A stretch of 32,647 nucleotides of DNA from Clostridia bacterium (GTDB taxonomy: Bacteria; Bacillota; Clostridia; Oscillospirales; CAG-272), in contig JAFPWV010000067.1 of the NCBI GenBank assembly GCA_017412675.1, forward strand, positions 1-32,647. The letters run 5' to 3'. Positions within the stretch are counted from its first letter, which is position 1, and each line of letters opens with the position of its first letter. Shown piece by piece: positions 23,689 through 31,057 of the stretch. The notes beneath the pieces were generated by a model. It had not been told where the DNA came from and did no database searches. It worked only from the letters and a program-made list of their open reading frames with translations. Position numbers and translations under genes: made by a program.

Positions 23689-25797
23689 ATGAAGAAAGTA
23701 CTTTCTCTCGTCCTTTCCGCAATGCTCCTTCTCACGCTCGCTTCCGTGGTTCTGGCTGACAGCAACCTCGACTGCGAGACCCCGTGGGTCGACATTGAGG
23801 AACTCGCTCCGGATGCACTCGCCGATATGTTCGGTGACTCGTATCCTTATTCGGTCGACTATGACTGGCCGGAATGCAAGGGCGATCCCGTCATCAAGGG
23901 CACGGTCATCGTCGGCGTCAAGGATGACGGCGTGACTCACTGCTGGTCCAACGGCACGGACAATGCGTCCTGCGCGTTCGACGGCGACACCATCACCTTC
24001 TATGACCCCTACGAAGCGTCCACCAAGTCCTGGTGCGGCCTCCGTCTCGATCAGCCTTATGAGCTGACGGAAGTCCGTATCTGCAACCGCTCCGGTCAGG
24101 AAGCCCGTATCATCGGCGCTGCCATCCAGGGCTCCAACGACAACGGCGCGACCTGGCACAATGTCGTTTATTTCGACAAGGAGATCTACGGCACGTCCGC
24201 CCTCCTGATGAACGACTACCACATCGTCACTCCCGAACCGAATGACGAGTACATCCAGATCTACAAGGAAAATGCGGGTCTCGACGACGACCAGGCTGAC
24301 TTCAGCCACTTCTGGGTCGGCAAGGGCTCCTACAGCATGTACCGCTACGTCAACCTCGTCGGCACGCACGGCGACTGCGCGGAAATCGAGCTCTACGGTC
24401 ATCCGGCTGATGCTTACACCGGCGAAGAAAAGGTGATCGAAGAGGCGAAGAAGAGCACCGCCGAAGAGTTCTACGGCGACCTCGAATACATCGGCACCGC
24501 GAACTACACCGCTGACGGTTCCGTTTCCGGTAAGGTCATCGGCGGCGGCGGCGCATGGTCCGATTCCGCTTCTTATCCCTGCGCATGGGACGGCGACGGC
24601 TCCACCTACTACGACCCGGCTTCCGCTGGTCCGGATTGCTTCACCGGTATCCTTGCCGATCAGGCGACCGTTCTGACCGAAGTCCGCGTGATGCCTCGTA
24701 CCGACTGGTTCACTCGTACCGCAGGGGCGGCGATCCAGGGCTCCAACGATGGTATCAACTGGACCACTCTCGCGTTCTATGACAAGGGCGACTGCCTCGC
24801 GGACGACGCCGAGCAGCAGTACATTTCCAAGACCGTTGAAGGCGCGGACGCTTACTGGATGTTCCGTTATGTCTCCATCGGCTACGAAGCCGGCACGGAC
24901 GCCGAAGGCAACGCCTATGACGCAGGCACCAGCCACGGCGACGTCGGCGACATCCTCCTCTTCGGTAAGGCCGGCGAAGCTGAGCTGAAGTACGAAGTTC
25001 CCGCTGCTCCCGCTGCCGATATGCTGAAGTGCGACGGCAACGAATATGATGAAGCTGCTGCCGCTGCGAAGGCGCTCGGCACGAAGCCCATCACGAAGTA
25101 TGAATTTGTCGAAGGCGCGGACGTTCACTTCAACAATGAAGGTCCGGAAAACCTCTGGGACGACGACGTCACCACGAAGTTCTGCACCAACGGCTTCCCG
25201 GCATGGTCCGTTGCTCAGGTGGACGGTAAGTACTCCATCAACGGCATCATCATGGCGACCGCGAACGACAACTCCTCCAACCCGGGCAGAGCTCCCGGCC
25301 TGTGGACCATCTACGGTTCCAACGACAATGCCGGCTGGGATGTCATCGCCACCGGTGACGACTCTTTCTTCACGGAAGTGTCCGGCGACGTGGACTACAC
25401 GTTCTTCGCCGCTTCCATCGAGCCCACCGCTGCGTACTCCTACTTCAAGTTCGAGTGCACCGAGACCCCGGTCAGCCTGATGCAGGTTTCCGAAGTCGTC
25501 CTCTGCTCCGCGGATGCTCCCGAAGCGGAAACCCCGGCTCCGGTCGAAGAGAAGGTTGAAGAGGTCAAGGAAGAAGTCACTGAGGCTGTTGAAGAAGTCA
25601 AGGAAGACGTCACCGAAGCCGCTGAGGCTGTCGGCGATGCCGTCTCCAACGCTGCCAATGACGCTGCGAGCGCGGTTTCCGACGCTGCCAACAACGCCGT
25701 TCAGACTGCGAAGAGCGGCTGCGGTTCCTTCATCGGCGGCGGCCTGATCGTCCTTGTGACGCTCCTCGGCTCCGCTTGGATCTCCCGCCGTAAATAA
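23689..25797 (+). CDS. Secreted protein with three discoidin-like domains and Cys-TM-Arg tail
   Basis: A 702-residue exported protein. Residues 1-23 are a signal peptide (cleavage after Val-Leu-Ala). Three F5/8 type C (discoidin)-like segments follow at about 70-240, 265-430 and 465-607; the first two share Ala-Ala-Ile-Gln-Gly-Ser-Asn-Asp and Phe/Trp-Asp-Gly-Asp motifs, and the third has Ile-Tyr-Gly-Ser-Asn-Asp. Such domains bind carbohydrate or surfaces. Residues 610-675 are a Glu/Ala/Val-rich amphipathic helix with heptad-like repeats. The C-terminus is Ser676-Gly-Cys678-Gly-Ser, a hydrophobic helix (about 681-697), then Arg-Arg-Lys. This resembles bacterial C-terminal sorting signals with an essential Cys. 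GGAGG lies five bases before the ATG at 23689, so the in-frame ATG 12 bases earlier is excluded. A strong promoter and even codon usage indicate high expression. Confidence 0.85.
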   Translation: MKKVLSLVLSAMLLLTLASVVLADSNLDCETPWVDIEELAPDALADMFGDSYPYSVDYDWPECKGDPVIKGTVIVGVKDDGVTHCWSNGTDNASCAFDGDTITFYDPYEASTKSWCGLRLDQPYELTEVRICNRSGQEARIIGAAIQGSNDNGATWHNVVYFDKEIYGTSALLMNDYHIVTPEPNDEYIQIYKENAGLDDDQADFSHFWVGKGSYSMYRYVNLVGTHGDCAEIELYGHPADAYTGEEKVIEEAKKSTAEEFYGDLEYIGTANYTADGSVSGKVIGGGGAWSDSASYPCAWDGDGSTYYDPASAGPDCFTGILADQATVLTEVRVMPRTDWFTRTAGAAIQGSNDGINWTTLAFYDKGDCLADDAEQQYISKTVEGADAYWMFRYVSIGYEAGTDAEGNAYDAGTSHGDVGDILLFGKAGEAELKYEVPAAPAADMLKCDGNEYDEAAAAAKALGTKPITKYEFVEGADVHFNNEGPENLWDDDVTTKFCTNGFPAWSVAQVDGKYSINGIIMATANDNSSNPGRAPGLWTIYGSNDNAGWDVIATGDDSFFTEVSGDVDYTFFAASIEPTAAYSYFKFECTETPVSLMQVSEVVLCSADAPEAETPAPVEEKVEEVKEEVTEAVEEVKEDVTEAAEAVGDAVSNAANDAASAVSDAANNAVQTAKSGCGSFIGGGLIVLVTLLGSAWISRRK

Positions 25798-25818
25798 GCG
25801 CTGAAACAATCCATTCGT

Positions 25819-25858
25819 GGGAAGCCTTCCAACCGGGGGGCTTCCCCGAATCTTTTTT
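25819..25858 (+). terminator. Terminator-like hairpin between the surface protein and lgt-like genes
   Basis: GGGAAGCC (25819-25826) pairs with GGCTTCCC (25839-25846). Six T follow at 25853-25858 but only after a 6-base gap, which suggests incomplete termination and read-through into the genes that follow. Confidence 0.6.
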
Positions 25859-25861
25859 GCC

Positions 25862-26629
25862 ATGTATCCATACGAACTTTTCTTCGGCATCACCCTCTAC
25901 GAGGTCCTGATCGTCGTCGGGTATATCGCGGCGATCGCCCTCTTCCGCCGATATTCCGTCAAGACCGGCATGTCCGCGAAGCTCTATAACCTCGCGCTCG
26001 TCTCCGTCACGGCGGGAGCGGTAGGCGGGTATCTCTCCGGCTATCTTTTTCAGGCGCTCTACGACTGGCTCGGCGGCGGAGGCTTTCATTTGAATAGATC
26101 GACCGGCTCGACCTACCTCGGCGGGCTGATCGGCGCCCTCGCGATCATCGCGGTCGTCTACTTCGTCGGCGGCGCACTCGTCTTCCGGGATTCCCGCGAA
26201 CACCTCGAACATTTTGCCGACGTCATGGACGGATATGCCGCCGGGATCGCGCTCGGCCACGGCTTCGGACGCATTGGATGCCTCATGGCGGGCTGCTGTT
26301 ACGGTCTTCCTTCGGAGCACGGGATCTATTTCCCGGAGCTTGGCTTCCGGGCCATCCCGACGCAGCTCTTCGAGGCGGTCTTCCTCTTCCTCCTCGCCGC
26401 GTTTCTCTGGCGCCTCGTCACGCGTACCAGCGGATACGGCGCGCCCGTCTATTTCATCGCGTACGGCGTCTGGCGGTTCTTCCTCGAATTCTGGCGCGGA
26501 GACGACCGCGGCAAAACGGTGGTCGATTTTCTCACGCCGTCCCAGCTCGTGTCCGTGCTCCTCGTCGCCGTGGGGCTCGTCCTTCTGTTCGTGAAGCGGA
26601 GAAAGGAGCGTCGCCATGACGAAACGTGA
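25862..26629 (+). CDS. Lgt-family (prolipoprotein diacylglyceryl transferase) paralog
   Basis: A 255-residue polytopic membrane protein with about seven helices and the Lgt signature region His133-Gly-Phe-Gly-Arg137-Ile-Gly-Cys-Leu-Met-Ala-Gly-Cys-Cys-Tyr-Gly. Lgt moves diacylglycerol from phosphatidylglycerol to a cysteine thiol of lipoproteins. The conserved Arg137 is present, and so is a late Arg in Tyr-Gly-Val-Trp-Arg-Phe-Phe-Leu-Glu (about 206-214). The His of the canonical His-Gly-Gly-Leu element is replaced (Tyr-Leu-Gly-Gly-Leu-Ile-Gly near 85-91), and the usual Asn after Arg-Ile-Gly is Cys140. It is therefore a divergent paralog rather than a clear housekeeping Lgt. The ATG has no visible ribosome binding site and directly follows a T run. 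Its end overlaps the CPBP protease gene by 14 bases. Confidence 0.82.
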   Translation: MYPYELFFGITLYEVLIVVGYIAAIALFRRYSVKTGMSAKLYNLALVSVTAGAVGGYLSGYLFQALYDWLGGGGFHLNRSTGSTYLGGLIGALAIIAVVYFVGGALVFRDSREHLEHFADVMDGYAAGIALGHGFGRIGCLMAGCCYGLPSEHGIYFPELGFRAIPTQLFEAVFLFLLAAFLWRLVTRTSGYGAPVYFIAYGVWRFFLEFWRGDDRGKTVVDFLTPSQLVSVLLVAVGLVLLFVKRRKERRHDET

Positions 26630-27380
26630 GAAGCTCCTCTTTGCCGCGGCGTTGGCGATCCTCGTGTTCTGTGAGATCGCAGGCCGTCTCTTTCACCCGG
26701 ATGCCGTGTGGTTCCCGATGGCGGAGACGGTCCTCACCCGGCTGATCGGCGCGGCGGTCATCGTCGTCCTGATCCGGCAGACGGGCTATCGCGTCCTCGG
26801 AATCCCGGAGTTGTCCCGGCATCCCGTGATCCCGCTGCTCGCCCTCCTCGTCGCGCTCAACAACCTCCCGTGGATCGGGCTCTTCACCGGACGCGCGAAG
26901 ATCGGCGCTTCCTCCGGGATGATCCTGCTCTTCGTCTGCGAGTGCATCGCCGTCGGCCTCTTCGAGGAGCTCGCCTTCCGCGGATTCCTGATGCCGTACA
27001 GCCTCTCGCGCCTGCAGGACCGTCCCCATGCCGTCTTTCTCGCCGCCCTGTTGTCCTCGACGGTCTTCGGCCTCGTGCACCTCGTGAATCTCCTGGTCGG
27101 CGCGTCGCCGGGTGCCGTGCTCATGCAGATCGGCTATTCCTTCCTCATCGGCGGGATGTGCGCGTGCGTCCTCGTCGCCTCGCGTTCCGTGTGGCTGTGC
27201 GCCGCGATCCATGCCGTCTATAATTTCTGCGGGACCGTCGTGCTGCGCCTCGGAGAAGGGGACGGCTGGGACCCCGTCACGATCACGGTCACCGTCCTGC
27301 TCGGGCTCCTCACCGCCGTCCTCCTCGTCCGCTTCCTCTGGCGGACCGTGGATGCCGAAGATCTCCTCCCCATGAAATAA
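26616..27380 (+). CDS. CPBP family intramembrane glutamic endopeptidase
   Basis: A 254-residue polytopic membrane protein of the CPBP (CAAX protease/bacteriocin-processing, Abi) family. All family motifs are present: Glu117-Glu118-Leu-Ala-Phe-Arg122, Phe151-Gly-Leu-Val-His155, and His199-Ala-Val-Tyr-Asn203. Glu117, His155 and His199 should form the catalytic site within the membrane. About eight helices are visible. Relatives cleave near the membrane ends of substrates, including C-terminal sorting tails. AAGGAG precedes the ATG and the gene overlaps the lgt-like gene by 14 bases, so the two are co-translated. The upstream surface protein with its Cys-TM-Arg tail is the obvious candidate substrate. 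Confidence 0.9.
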   Translation: MTKREKLLFAAALAILVFCEIAGRLFHPDAVWFPMAETVLTRLIGAAVIVVLIRQTGYRVLGIPELSRHPVIPLLALLVALNNLPWIGLFTGRAKIGASSGMILLFVCECIAVGLFEELAFRGFLMPYSLSRLQDRPHAVFLAALLSSTVFGLVHLVNLLVGASPGAVLMQIGYSFLIGGMCACVLVASRSVWLCAAIHAVYNFCGTVVLRLGEGDGWDPVTITVTVLLGLLTAVLLVRFLWRTVDAEDLLPMK

Positions 27381-27413
27381 GCCGCTCACCGGAATTCCGA
27401 TGAACGGCTTTTT
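27380..27413 (+). terminator. Terminator after the CPBP protease gene
   Basis: AGCCG (27380-27384) pairs with CGGCT (27405-27409). A nested TCA/TGA and CGGAATTCCG palindrome lies inside, and five T follow (27409-27413). It ends right before the convergent AraC-type gene. Confidence 0.85.
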
Positions 27414-27416
27414 CTG

Positions 27417-28322
27417 TCAGATCTGCTCGATCGGGAGCCAGATTTCCATGTATCGCTGCAGATACCGGTCGTCGTTGAACCAATGCGCGACCTCGATCTC
27501 CGGTGCGTCGCGGAGCGCGTATCCCGAGCTCGGGAGCCAGCTTCCCACCGCTTCCCGGCGCAGCGCGAGGAAGTCATTCGTCGGATGCTGGCACCGCTTC
27601 GTCTCGCACACGAGCCAGCGTCCCGCCGGGATTTCCACCGGTTCCAGCCCGACGAGGTTTGCGACCTCTTCGCCTACATACTGCGGCTCCCGGTACACGT
27701 CGATGAGATCATCCGGCACTATCCCCGCAATGTAATAGTCATAGCCGTCTTCGCCGAAATTCGTGAGAACGCCGAACTGTGTGTCCGCGTCGTGCTGCAT
27801 CCCGGCGAGCAGAAACTGCCCGAGCCGCGTGCCGACGAAGAAGTCCGCCTCCTGCTGTGCCCGATCTGCCGGGGAGCCGGTAAAGCGCCGCTTGTACCCG
27901 AGCATTCGGAACGCATTCTTTTCTTCGATCCGATAGTTCATGATCGTACCGCCTTCCAAGGAAATTTTGAGCGACAGGGGAGAGAAGGACTTGAGCACGG
28001 CCCCGCTCCGGCGCGCTTCGGAGGGGGAGATGCCGTGGAACGCGCGGAACGCCTTCGCAAAGCTGTCCGGGGAGTCATAGCCGTATTTCAGCGCGACGTC
28101 GATGACGCGGGCGTTCCCGTGCGCGAGTTCCGCCCCTGCCAGCGTCAGCCGCCTCAGCCGAACATATTCCCCGAGCGTGTACCCGCAGAGGATCGAGAAG
28201 ACCCGCGCGAAGTGCGACGGCGACGAATAACTCCGCCGCGCCGCTTCCGCAAAGTCGATCTCGTCCGCGAGGTGCGCTTCGATATAGGCGATCGCCTGCC
28301 CGATCCCGCTGATCCAGTCCAT
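27417..28322 (-). CDS. AraC family regulator with GyrI-like effector domain
   Basis: A 301-residue regulator. Residues 1-105 form an AraC-type double helix-turn-helix, including Ser-His-Phe-Ala-Arg-Val-Phe (36-42) and the second-helix pattern Ile-Asp-Val-Ala-Leu-Lys-Tyr-Gly-Tyr-Asp-Ser-Pro-Asp-Ser-Phe-Ala-Lys-Ala-Phe. Residues 125-301 form a GyrI-like small-molecule binding domain, often binding amphipathic drugs or other hydrophobic ligands. This arrangement matches Rob/SoxS-type regulators with a fused effector domain. The ATG at 28322 has AGGAGGG six bases upstream; an ATG two codons earlier abuts that site. No transporter gene is adjacent, so its targets are probably elsewhere. Confidence 0.9.
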   Translation of the reverse strand: MDWISGIGQAIAYIEAHLADEIDFAEAARRSYSSPSHFARVFSILCGYTLGEYVRLRRLTLAGAELAHGNARVIDVALKYGYDSPDSFAKAFRAFHGISPSEARRSGAVLKSFSPLSLKISLEGGTIMNYRIEEKNAFRMLGYKRRFTGSPADRAQQEADFFVGTRLGQFLLAGMQHDADTQFGVLTNFGEDGYDYYIAGIVPDDLIDVYREPQYVGEEVANLVGLEPVEIPAGRWLVCETKRCQHPTNDFLALRREAVGSWLPSSGYALRDAPEIEVAHWFNDDRYLQRYMEIWLPIEQI

Positions 28323-28345
28323 GTGCATCCCTCCTGTCTGACGGT

Positions 28346-28374
28346 ATTCTATCAGATTTTGCCGCTCCTGTCCC
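28346..28374 (-). promoter_or_regulatory. Promoter of the AraC-type gene
   Basis: On the minus strand GGGACA (28374-28369) and TAGAAT (28351-28346) are 17 bp apart. The predicted start is about 18 bases before the ATG. Confidence 0.55.
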
Positions 28375-28405
28375 GACATTTCCGGCGAACCGGTGTCGGG
28401 TCATG

Positions 28406-28427
28406 AAAAAACGGGATCCGATCCCGT
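28406..28427 (-). terminator. Terminator after the phosphodiesterase gene
   Basis: ACGGGAT (28411-28417) and ATCCCGT (28421-28427) form a perfect 7-bp stem with a 3-base loop. On the minus strand it runs into six T (28411-28406). Confidence 0.88.
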
Positions 28428-28432
28428 GATTT

Positions 28433-28936
28433 CTATTTCTCCCCGCCGAAGGAACAGACGACGGTCCCGTCGGGGAGCAGATCGAGGAGCGCGAAGGATG
28501 CTTCATACCATGCCCCAACCGACCCCGGATTGATCGTGCGGACCGACGTCCCGTCCGAGGCTTCGAGCGGCTCGTCGAAGACCTCGTGTGTGTGTCCGAA
28601 GAGGAGGATGTCCGCCCCCTTCTGCGCCGCGAGATTGACCGCTCCGCCGATCCCGGACTTCACGCCGTGCCGGTGCCCGTGCATGAGCAGGAACCGGTGA
28701 CCGCCGAGCTCGACGAGCTTTTCGTACGTTCCGCCCGTGAGGAGCCGGAAGCTGTCGCAGTTGCCGAGGACGCCGTAGTATTTCGGACCGGTGTATGTTG
28801 CCATGATCCGTTCAAAATCGGAATACCCGTCGCCGAGGAAGAAGACCGCGTCGAGGCCGTGGCCGATGTTCAGCCGGACCGCCTCGTCCATCAGATCGGG
28901 GTGATTGTGGGAATCGGAAAAAACGAGAATCTTCAT
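28433..28936 (-). CDS. YfcE/MJ0936 family metallophosphoesterase
   Basis: A 167-residue cytoplasmic calcineurin-like phosphodiesterase of the YfcE type. Metal ligands are all visible: Asp8-Ser-His10, Gly-Asp37 (Phe-Leu-Gly-Asp-Gly), Gly58-Asn59-Cys-Asp61, His86-Gly-His88, and Gly114-His115-Thr-His117. The length is typical. In Bacillota such genes usually follow rdgB/xanthosine-triphosphate pyrophosphatase, but here it stands alone. The ATG at 28936 has GGGAGG four bases upstream, although the frame stays open far upstream. A strong terminator follows the stop. The natural phosphodiester substrate is unknown. Confidence 0.92.
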   Translation of the reverse strand: MKILVFSDSHNHPDLMDEAVRLNIGHGLDAVFFLGDGYSDFERIMATYTGPKYYGVLGNCDSFRLLTGGTYEKLVELGGHRFLLMHGHRHGVKSGIGGAVNLAAQKGADILLFGHTHEVFDEPLEASDGTSVRTINPGSVGAWYEASFALLDLLPDGTVVCSFGGEK

Positions 28937-29014
28937 AAAGCCTCCCGGATCGTGTGTCAATGCACGCCGATCCTGAATAGGATGATAGGGAAATCGGGAA
29001 ACGGAGGTTTTGCC

Positions 29015-29233
29015 ATGATAACGAAGAAAACCATCGATCAGATGCTCGCGCTGCCGGACGATAAGATGGCGGCAATGCTGAAGCTGGTGCTGACGACCGC
29101 GGGCGCGGATCCGTCCGGGCTCAAGTTCGACGAGCGGACGGTACGGCGGCTGCGCGCGGTTCTCGGTGAGCTGACGGACGCGGACCTTTCGCGCATCTCC
29201 GCGCTGACGGAGCGGTGGCGGACGGGAGGCTGA
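29015..29233 (+). CDS. Small uncharacterised helical protein (72 aa)
   Basis: I do not recognise this protein. It has 72 residues, is basic and mostly helical, with no signal peptide. The start at 29015 has GGAGG seven bases upstream, although the frame is open for a long way upstream. It is followed one base after its stop by the next gene, so it is the first of three tightly linked genes (29015-30016). An ATCCT/AGGAT hairpin (about 28970-28983) lies in its leader. I see no convincing vegetative promoter in 28937-29014, so control by an alternative sigma factor is possible. Confidence 0.65.
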   Translation: MITKKTIDQMLALPDDKMAAMLKLVLTTAGADPSGLKFDERTVRRLRAVLGELTDADLSRISALTERWRTGG

Positions 29234-29234
29234 C

Positions 29235-29645
29235 ATGGCGGACGACATCGGCTCCATGGTGGAGAAGATCATCGGGAATCCGGAATTTAGGACCCTGATC
29301 GGGGAACTGCGCGGATCCGGTGATGCACTGGACAGCGCGGAACTCATGAGCCGCCTCCCGGAGGTCATGGCACAGCTTTCGCCGCTTCTTTCGTCCTCAG
29401 AATCATCGCCGGACACGGAAGCGCAACCGTCCCCGCCTGCGGACGCTCCGGTCGTGAGCGGCGGGAAGTTCAACCGCAAGAACGCCGAGCGGCTGCTCAC
29501 GGCGCTGAAGCCCTACCTGCGCGCCTCCCGCTGCGGGATCATCGATAAGTGCATGTCCGTCATGCAGATCAGCGATCTCATCGGTGCGGCGGGCGGGCTC
29601 GGCGCGCTTGCCGGAGGGGCCAAACCTGAGGGAGGAAACCCGTGA
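29235..29645 (+). CDS. Uncharacterised 136-aa protein of a clostridial small-gene cluster
   Basis: A 136-residue protein with no signal peptide. Residues 1-50 are helical. Residues 52-75 are a Ser/Pro/Asp-rich linker. Residues 77-120 contain Asn-Ala-Glu-Arg-Leu-Leu-Thr-Ala-Leu-Lys-Pro-Tyr-Leu-Arg followed by a Lys-Cys-Met-Ser-Val-Met helix. That pattern (LLxALKPYLxxxR...DKxxxVM) recalls small uncharacterised clostridial proteins, from memory and unverified. The end is Gly/Ala-rich. GGGAGG lies five bases before the ATG. Its stop overlaps the GTG start of the next gene (GTGA). Function is unknown. Confidence 0.65.
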   Translation: MADDIGSMVEKIIGNPEFRTLIGELRGSGDALDSAELMSRLPEVMAQLSPLLSSSESSPDTEAQPSPPADAPVVSGGKFNRKNAERLLTALKPYLRASRCGIIDKCMSVMQISDLIGAAGGLGALAGGAKPEGGNP

Positions 29646-30016
29646 ATCTTGTCGAGGAGAGGGATATGTACACACGCCAGCTGAATCGGAAAAAACGTTA
29701 CAGCCCTCCGCCGGGATATGTGGGGACCGCGTTCGGAGCGGAGGAGGCGCCGATGGAGGGAAAGGTCCACTCGCCGGGGGCGCCACCCATCCGTCAGGAG
29801 GTCCCGGAATCCGCCGTCACGGTTCCCGAAAGCCCACAGCTGCCGCGGGAAGGGGCGTCCGTCCTCGGCGATCTGCTCGGCGATCTGCGGGGACACATCG
29901 GCGCGGAGGAGCTGATCCTACTCCTCGTGATGCTCCTGTTGGCCTCTGACGGCGCCGGATCGGAGATCCTGCTCCTCGCCCTCATTCTGTTCGCAGGCGG
30001 CGAGCAGGCCGGGTAA
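29642..30016 (+). CDS. Uncharacterised 124-aa protein with C-terminal hydrophobic hairpin
   Basis: A 124-residue protein. Residues 1-30 are basic and Tyr/Pro-rich, 31-75 are Pro/Glu-rich, and 85-120 form two short hydrophobic helices separated by Ser-Asp-Gly-Ala-Gly-Ser. This suggests a membrane hairpin or a self-associating domain. The GTG at 29642 has GGGAGG six bases upstream and overlaps the previous stop. An ATG at 29666 with GAGGAG upstream is an equally good start and would give 116 residues. The last 99 bases overlap, tail to tail, the coding end of the opposite-strand gene at 29918. Function is unknown. Confidence 0.6.
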   Translation: MNLVEERDMYTRQLNRKKRYSPPPGYVGTAFGAEEAPMEGKVHSPGAPPIRQEVPESAVTVPESPQLPREGASVLGDLLGDLRGHIGAEELILLLVMLLLASDGAGSEILLLALILFAGGEQAG

Positions 30017-31057
30017 GTCGAGCAGCCCGAGGGTCTCGCCGAGTGTGGAAGGGACGGCGGCGATCGGATCGCTGTATTTGAAATCGAGCAGCGGAGGCGG
30101 TTCCGCGCCGATCCGGAAAACGAGGGTCAGCATCGTGCCGTTCGTATAGACGGCCGTCGGGAGATGGGTGAGCTCCATGAGTACGACTGCGATCCGTACC
30201 GCGTCCCGGAAATCGTCCGAGAGGCGGAAGAGGACGCTCAGCCCGTCGCCGTTCGCGGAGAACGGAAGGGATCGCGTGTCGGCCGTGAACTCGATCTCTC
30301 GCACATTCCCGCAGCGGATCAGCCGGATGTGCACCGTGTTGTCCGACGCGAGACAGCGGAAGACCGTGATCATCGATGTGAGCGCGCAGACGAGCGCCTC
30401 GACCGGGATGTCCGAGATCGGATCCGTCTCGCCTGTGATGTCCTCGAAGGGGAGCTTCACCGAGGCGAAATCCGGGTTGCGGAGCAGCTGAGCGATCATG
30501 GTGCGCAGCAGCTCGGCGAGATCGCAGCACCGTGTCCCGCATCGCTCGGAGAAGATCGCCTGAGCGAGCCGGGGCGTGCGGCTGACGAGGAGGAAGACCT
30601 CCGGCGACAGCGCGCTGAAATCCGGGGAACCGCCGTGCTTCAGGTACAGGAGCTCGAAGAGGATGCGGTTCACCGTGGAGGCGTAATAGACCGATTTCGG
30701 ACCCATGTAGGGAAAGAAATCCGTCAGGCTCCTTCCGAGAAAGACGACCGTCATCCGGGTGCCGAGGATCGTCGCGCGTTCACAGAAGGCCGCACGGAAC
30801 GGACCGAACTTTCCGCGCAGATCGTACGTCCGGTAATCGGGACGCTCGTCCGTCGAGGCACAGAAGCGGTAGAAATCCTCGCGGTCCCGGCTCAGAAGCA
30901 AAAGGAAAGCGTGCCGAAGACTTTCCAGATCGGAGGTCTCCGGCACGGAGGACAGGACTCCGCGCTCTTCGCAGAGGCGCGCGTCAGGGGAGAAAACGAG
31001 GGAGGGGAGTGTCGGCGGGGAATCCGGCGTCCGGGCGGTGCTGGGGGATCGTCTCAT
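29918..31057 (-). CDS. Degenerate histidine-kinase-like (GHKL) protein, tentative
   Basis: A 379-residue soluble protein without clear catalytic motifs. Residues 40-215 are helical. Residues 225-345 resemble a histidine-kinase ATPase domain in order of elements: a helix where the N box would be, strand pairs (Asn-Thr-Val-His-Ile-Arg-Leu-Ile, Arg-Glu-Ile-Glu-Phe-Thr-Ala-Asp), and a terminal Ala-Val-Tyr-Thr-Asn-Gly-Thr-Met-Leu-Thr-Leu-Val-Phe stretch. The ATP-binding Asn and Gly boxes are not evident. The ATG at 31057 shares one base with the upstream stop (TGATG) and has GGAGG six bases upstream. Its last 33 codons lie antisense to the gene ending at 30016. It may be a regulatory pseudokinase; this is inference. 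Confidence 0.55.
   Translation of the reverse strand: MRRSPSTARTPDSPPTLPSLVFSPDARLCEERGVLSSVPETSDLESLRHAFLLLLSRDREDFYRFCASTDERPDYRTYDLRGKFGPFRAAFCERATILGTRMTVVFLGRSLTDFFPYMGPKSVYYASTVNRILFELLYLKHGGSPDFSALSPEVFLLVSRTPRLAQAIFSERCGTRCCDLAELLRTMIAQLLRNPDFASVKLPFEDITGETDPISDIPVEALVCALTSMITVFRCLASDNTVHIRLIRCGNVREIEFTADTRSLPFSANGDGLSVLFRLSDDFRDAVRIAVVLMELTHLPTAVYTNGTMLTLVFRIGAEPPPLLDFKYSDPIAAVPSTLGETLGLLDLPGLLAACEQNEGEEQDLRSGAVRGQQEHHEE

Noticed and set aside
28937-29014. A TTGACA on the minus strand as the -35 of the phosphodiesterase gene
   Set aside because: The matching -10 would overlap the start codon, leaving no leader, although the gene has a good ribosome binding site. I therefore left the promoter unassigned.
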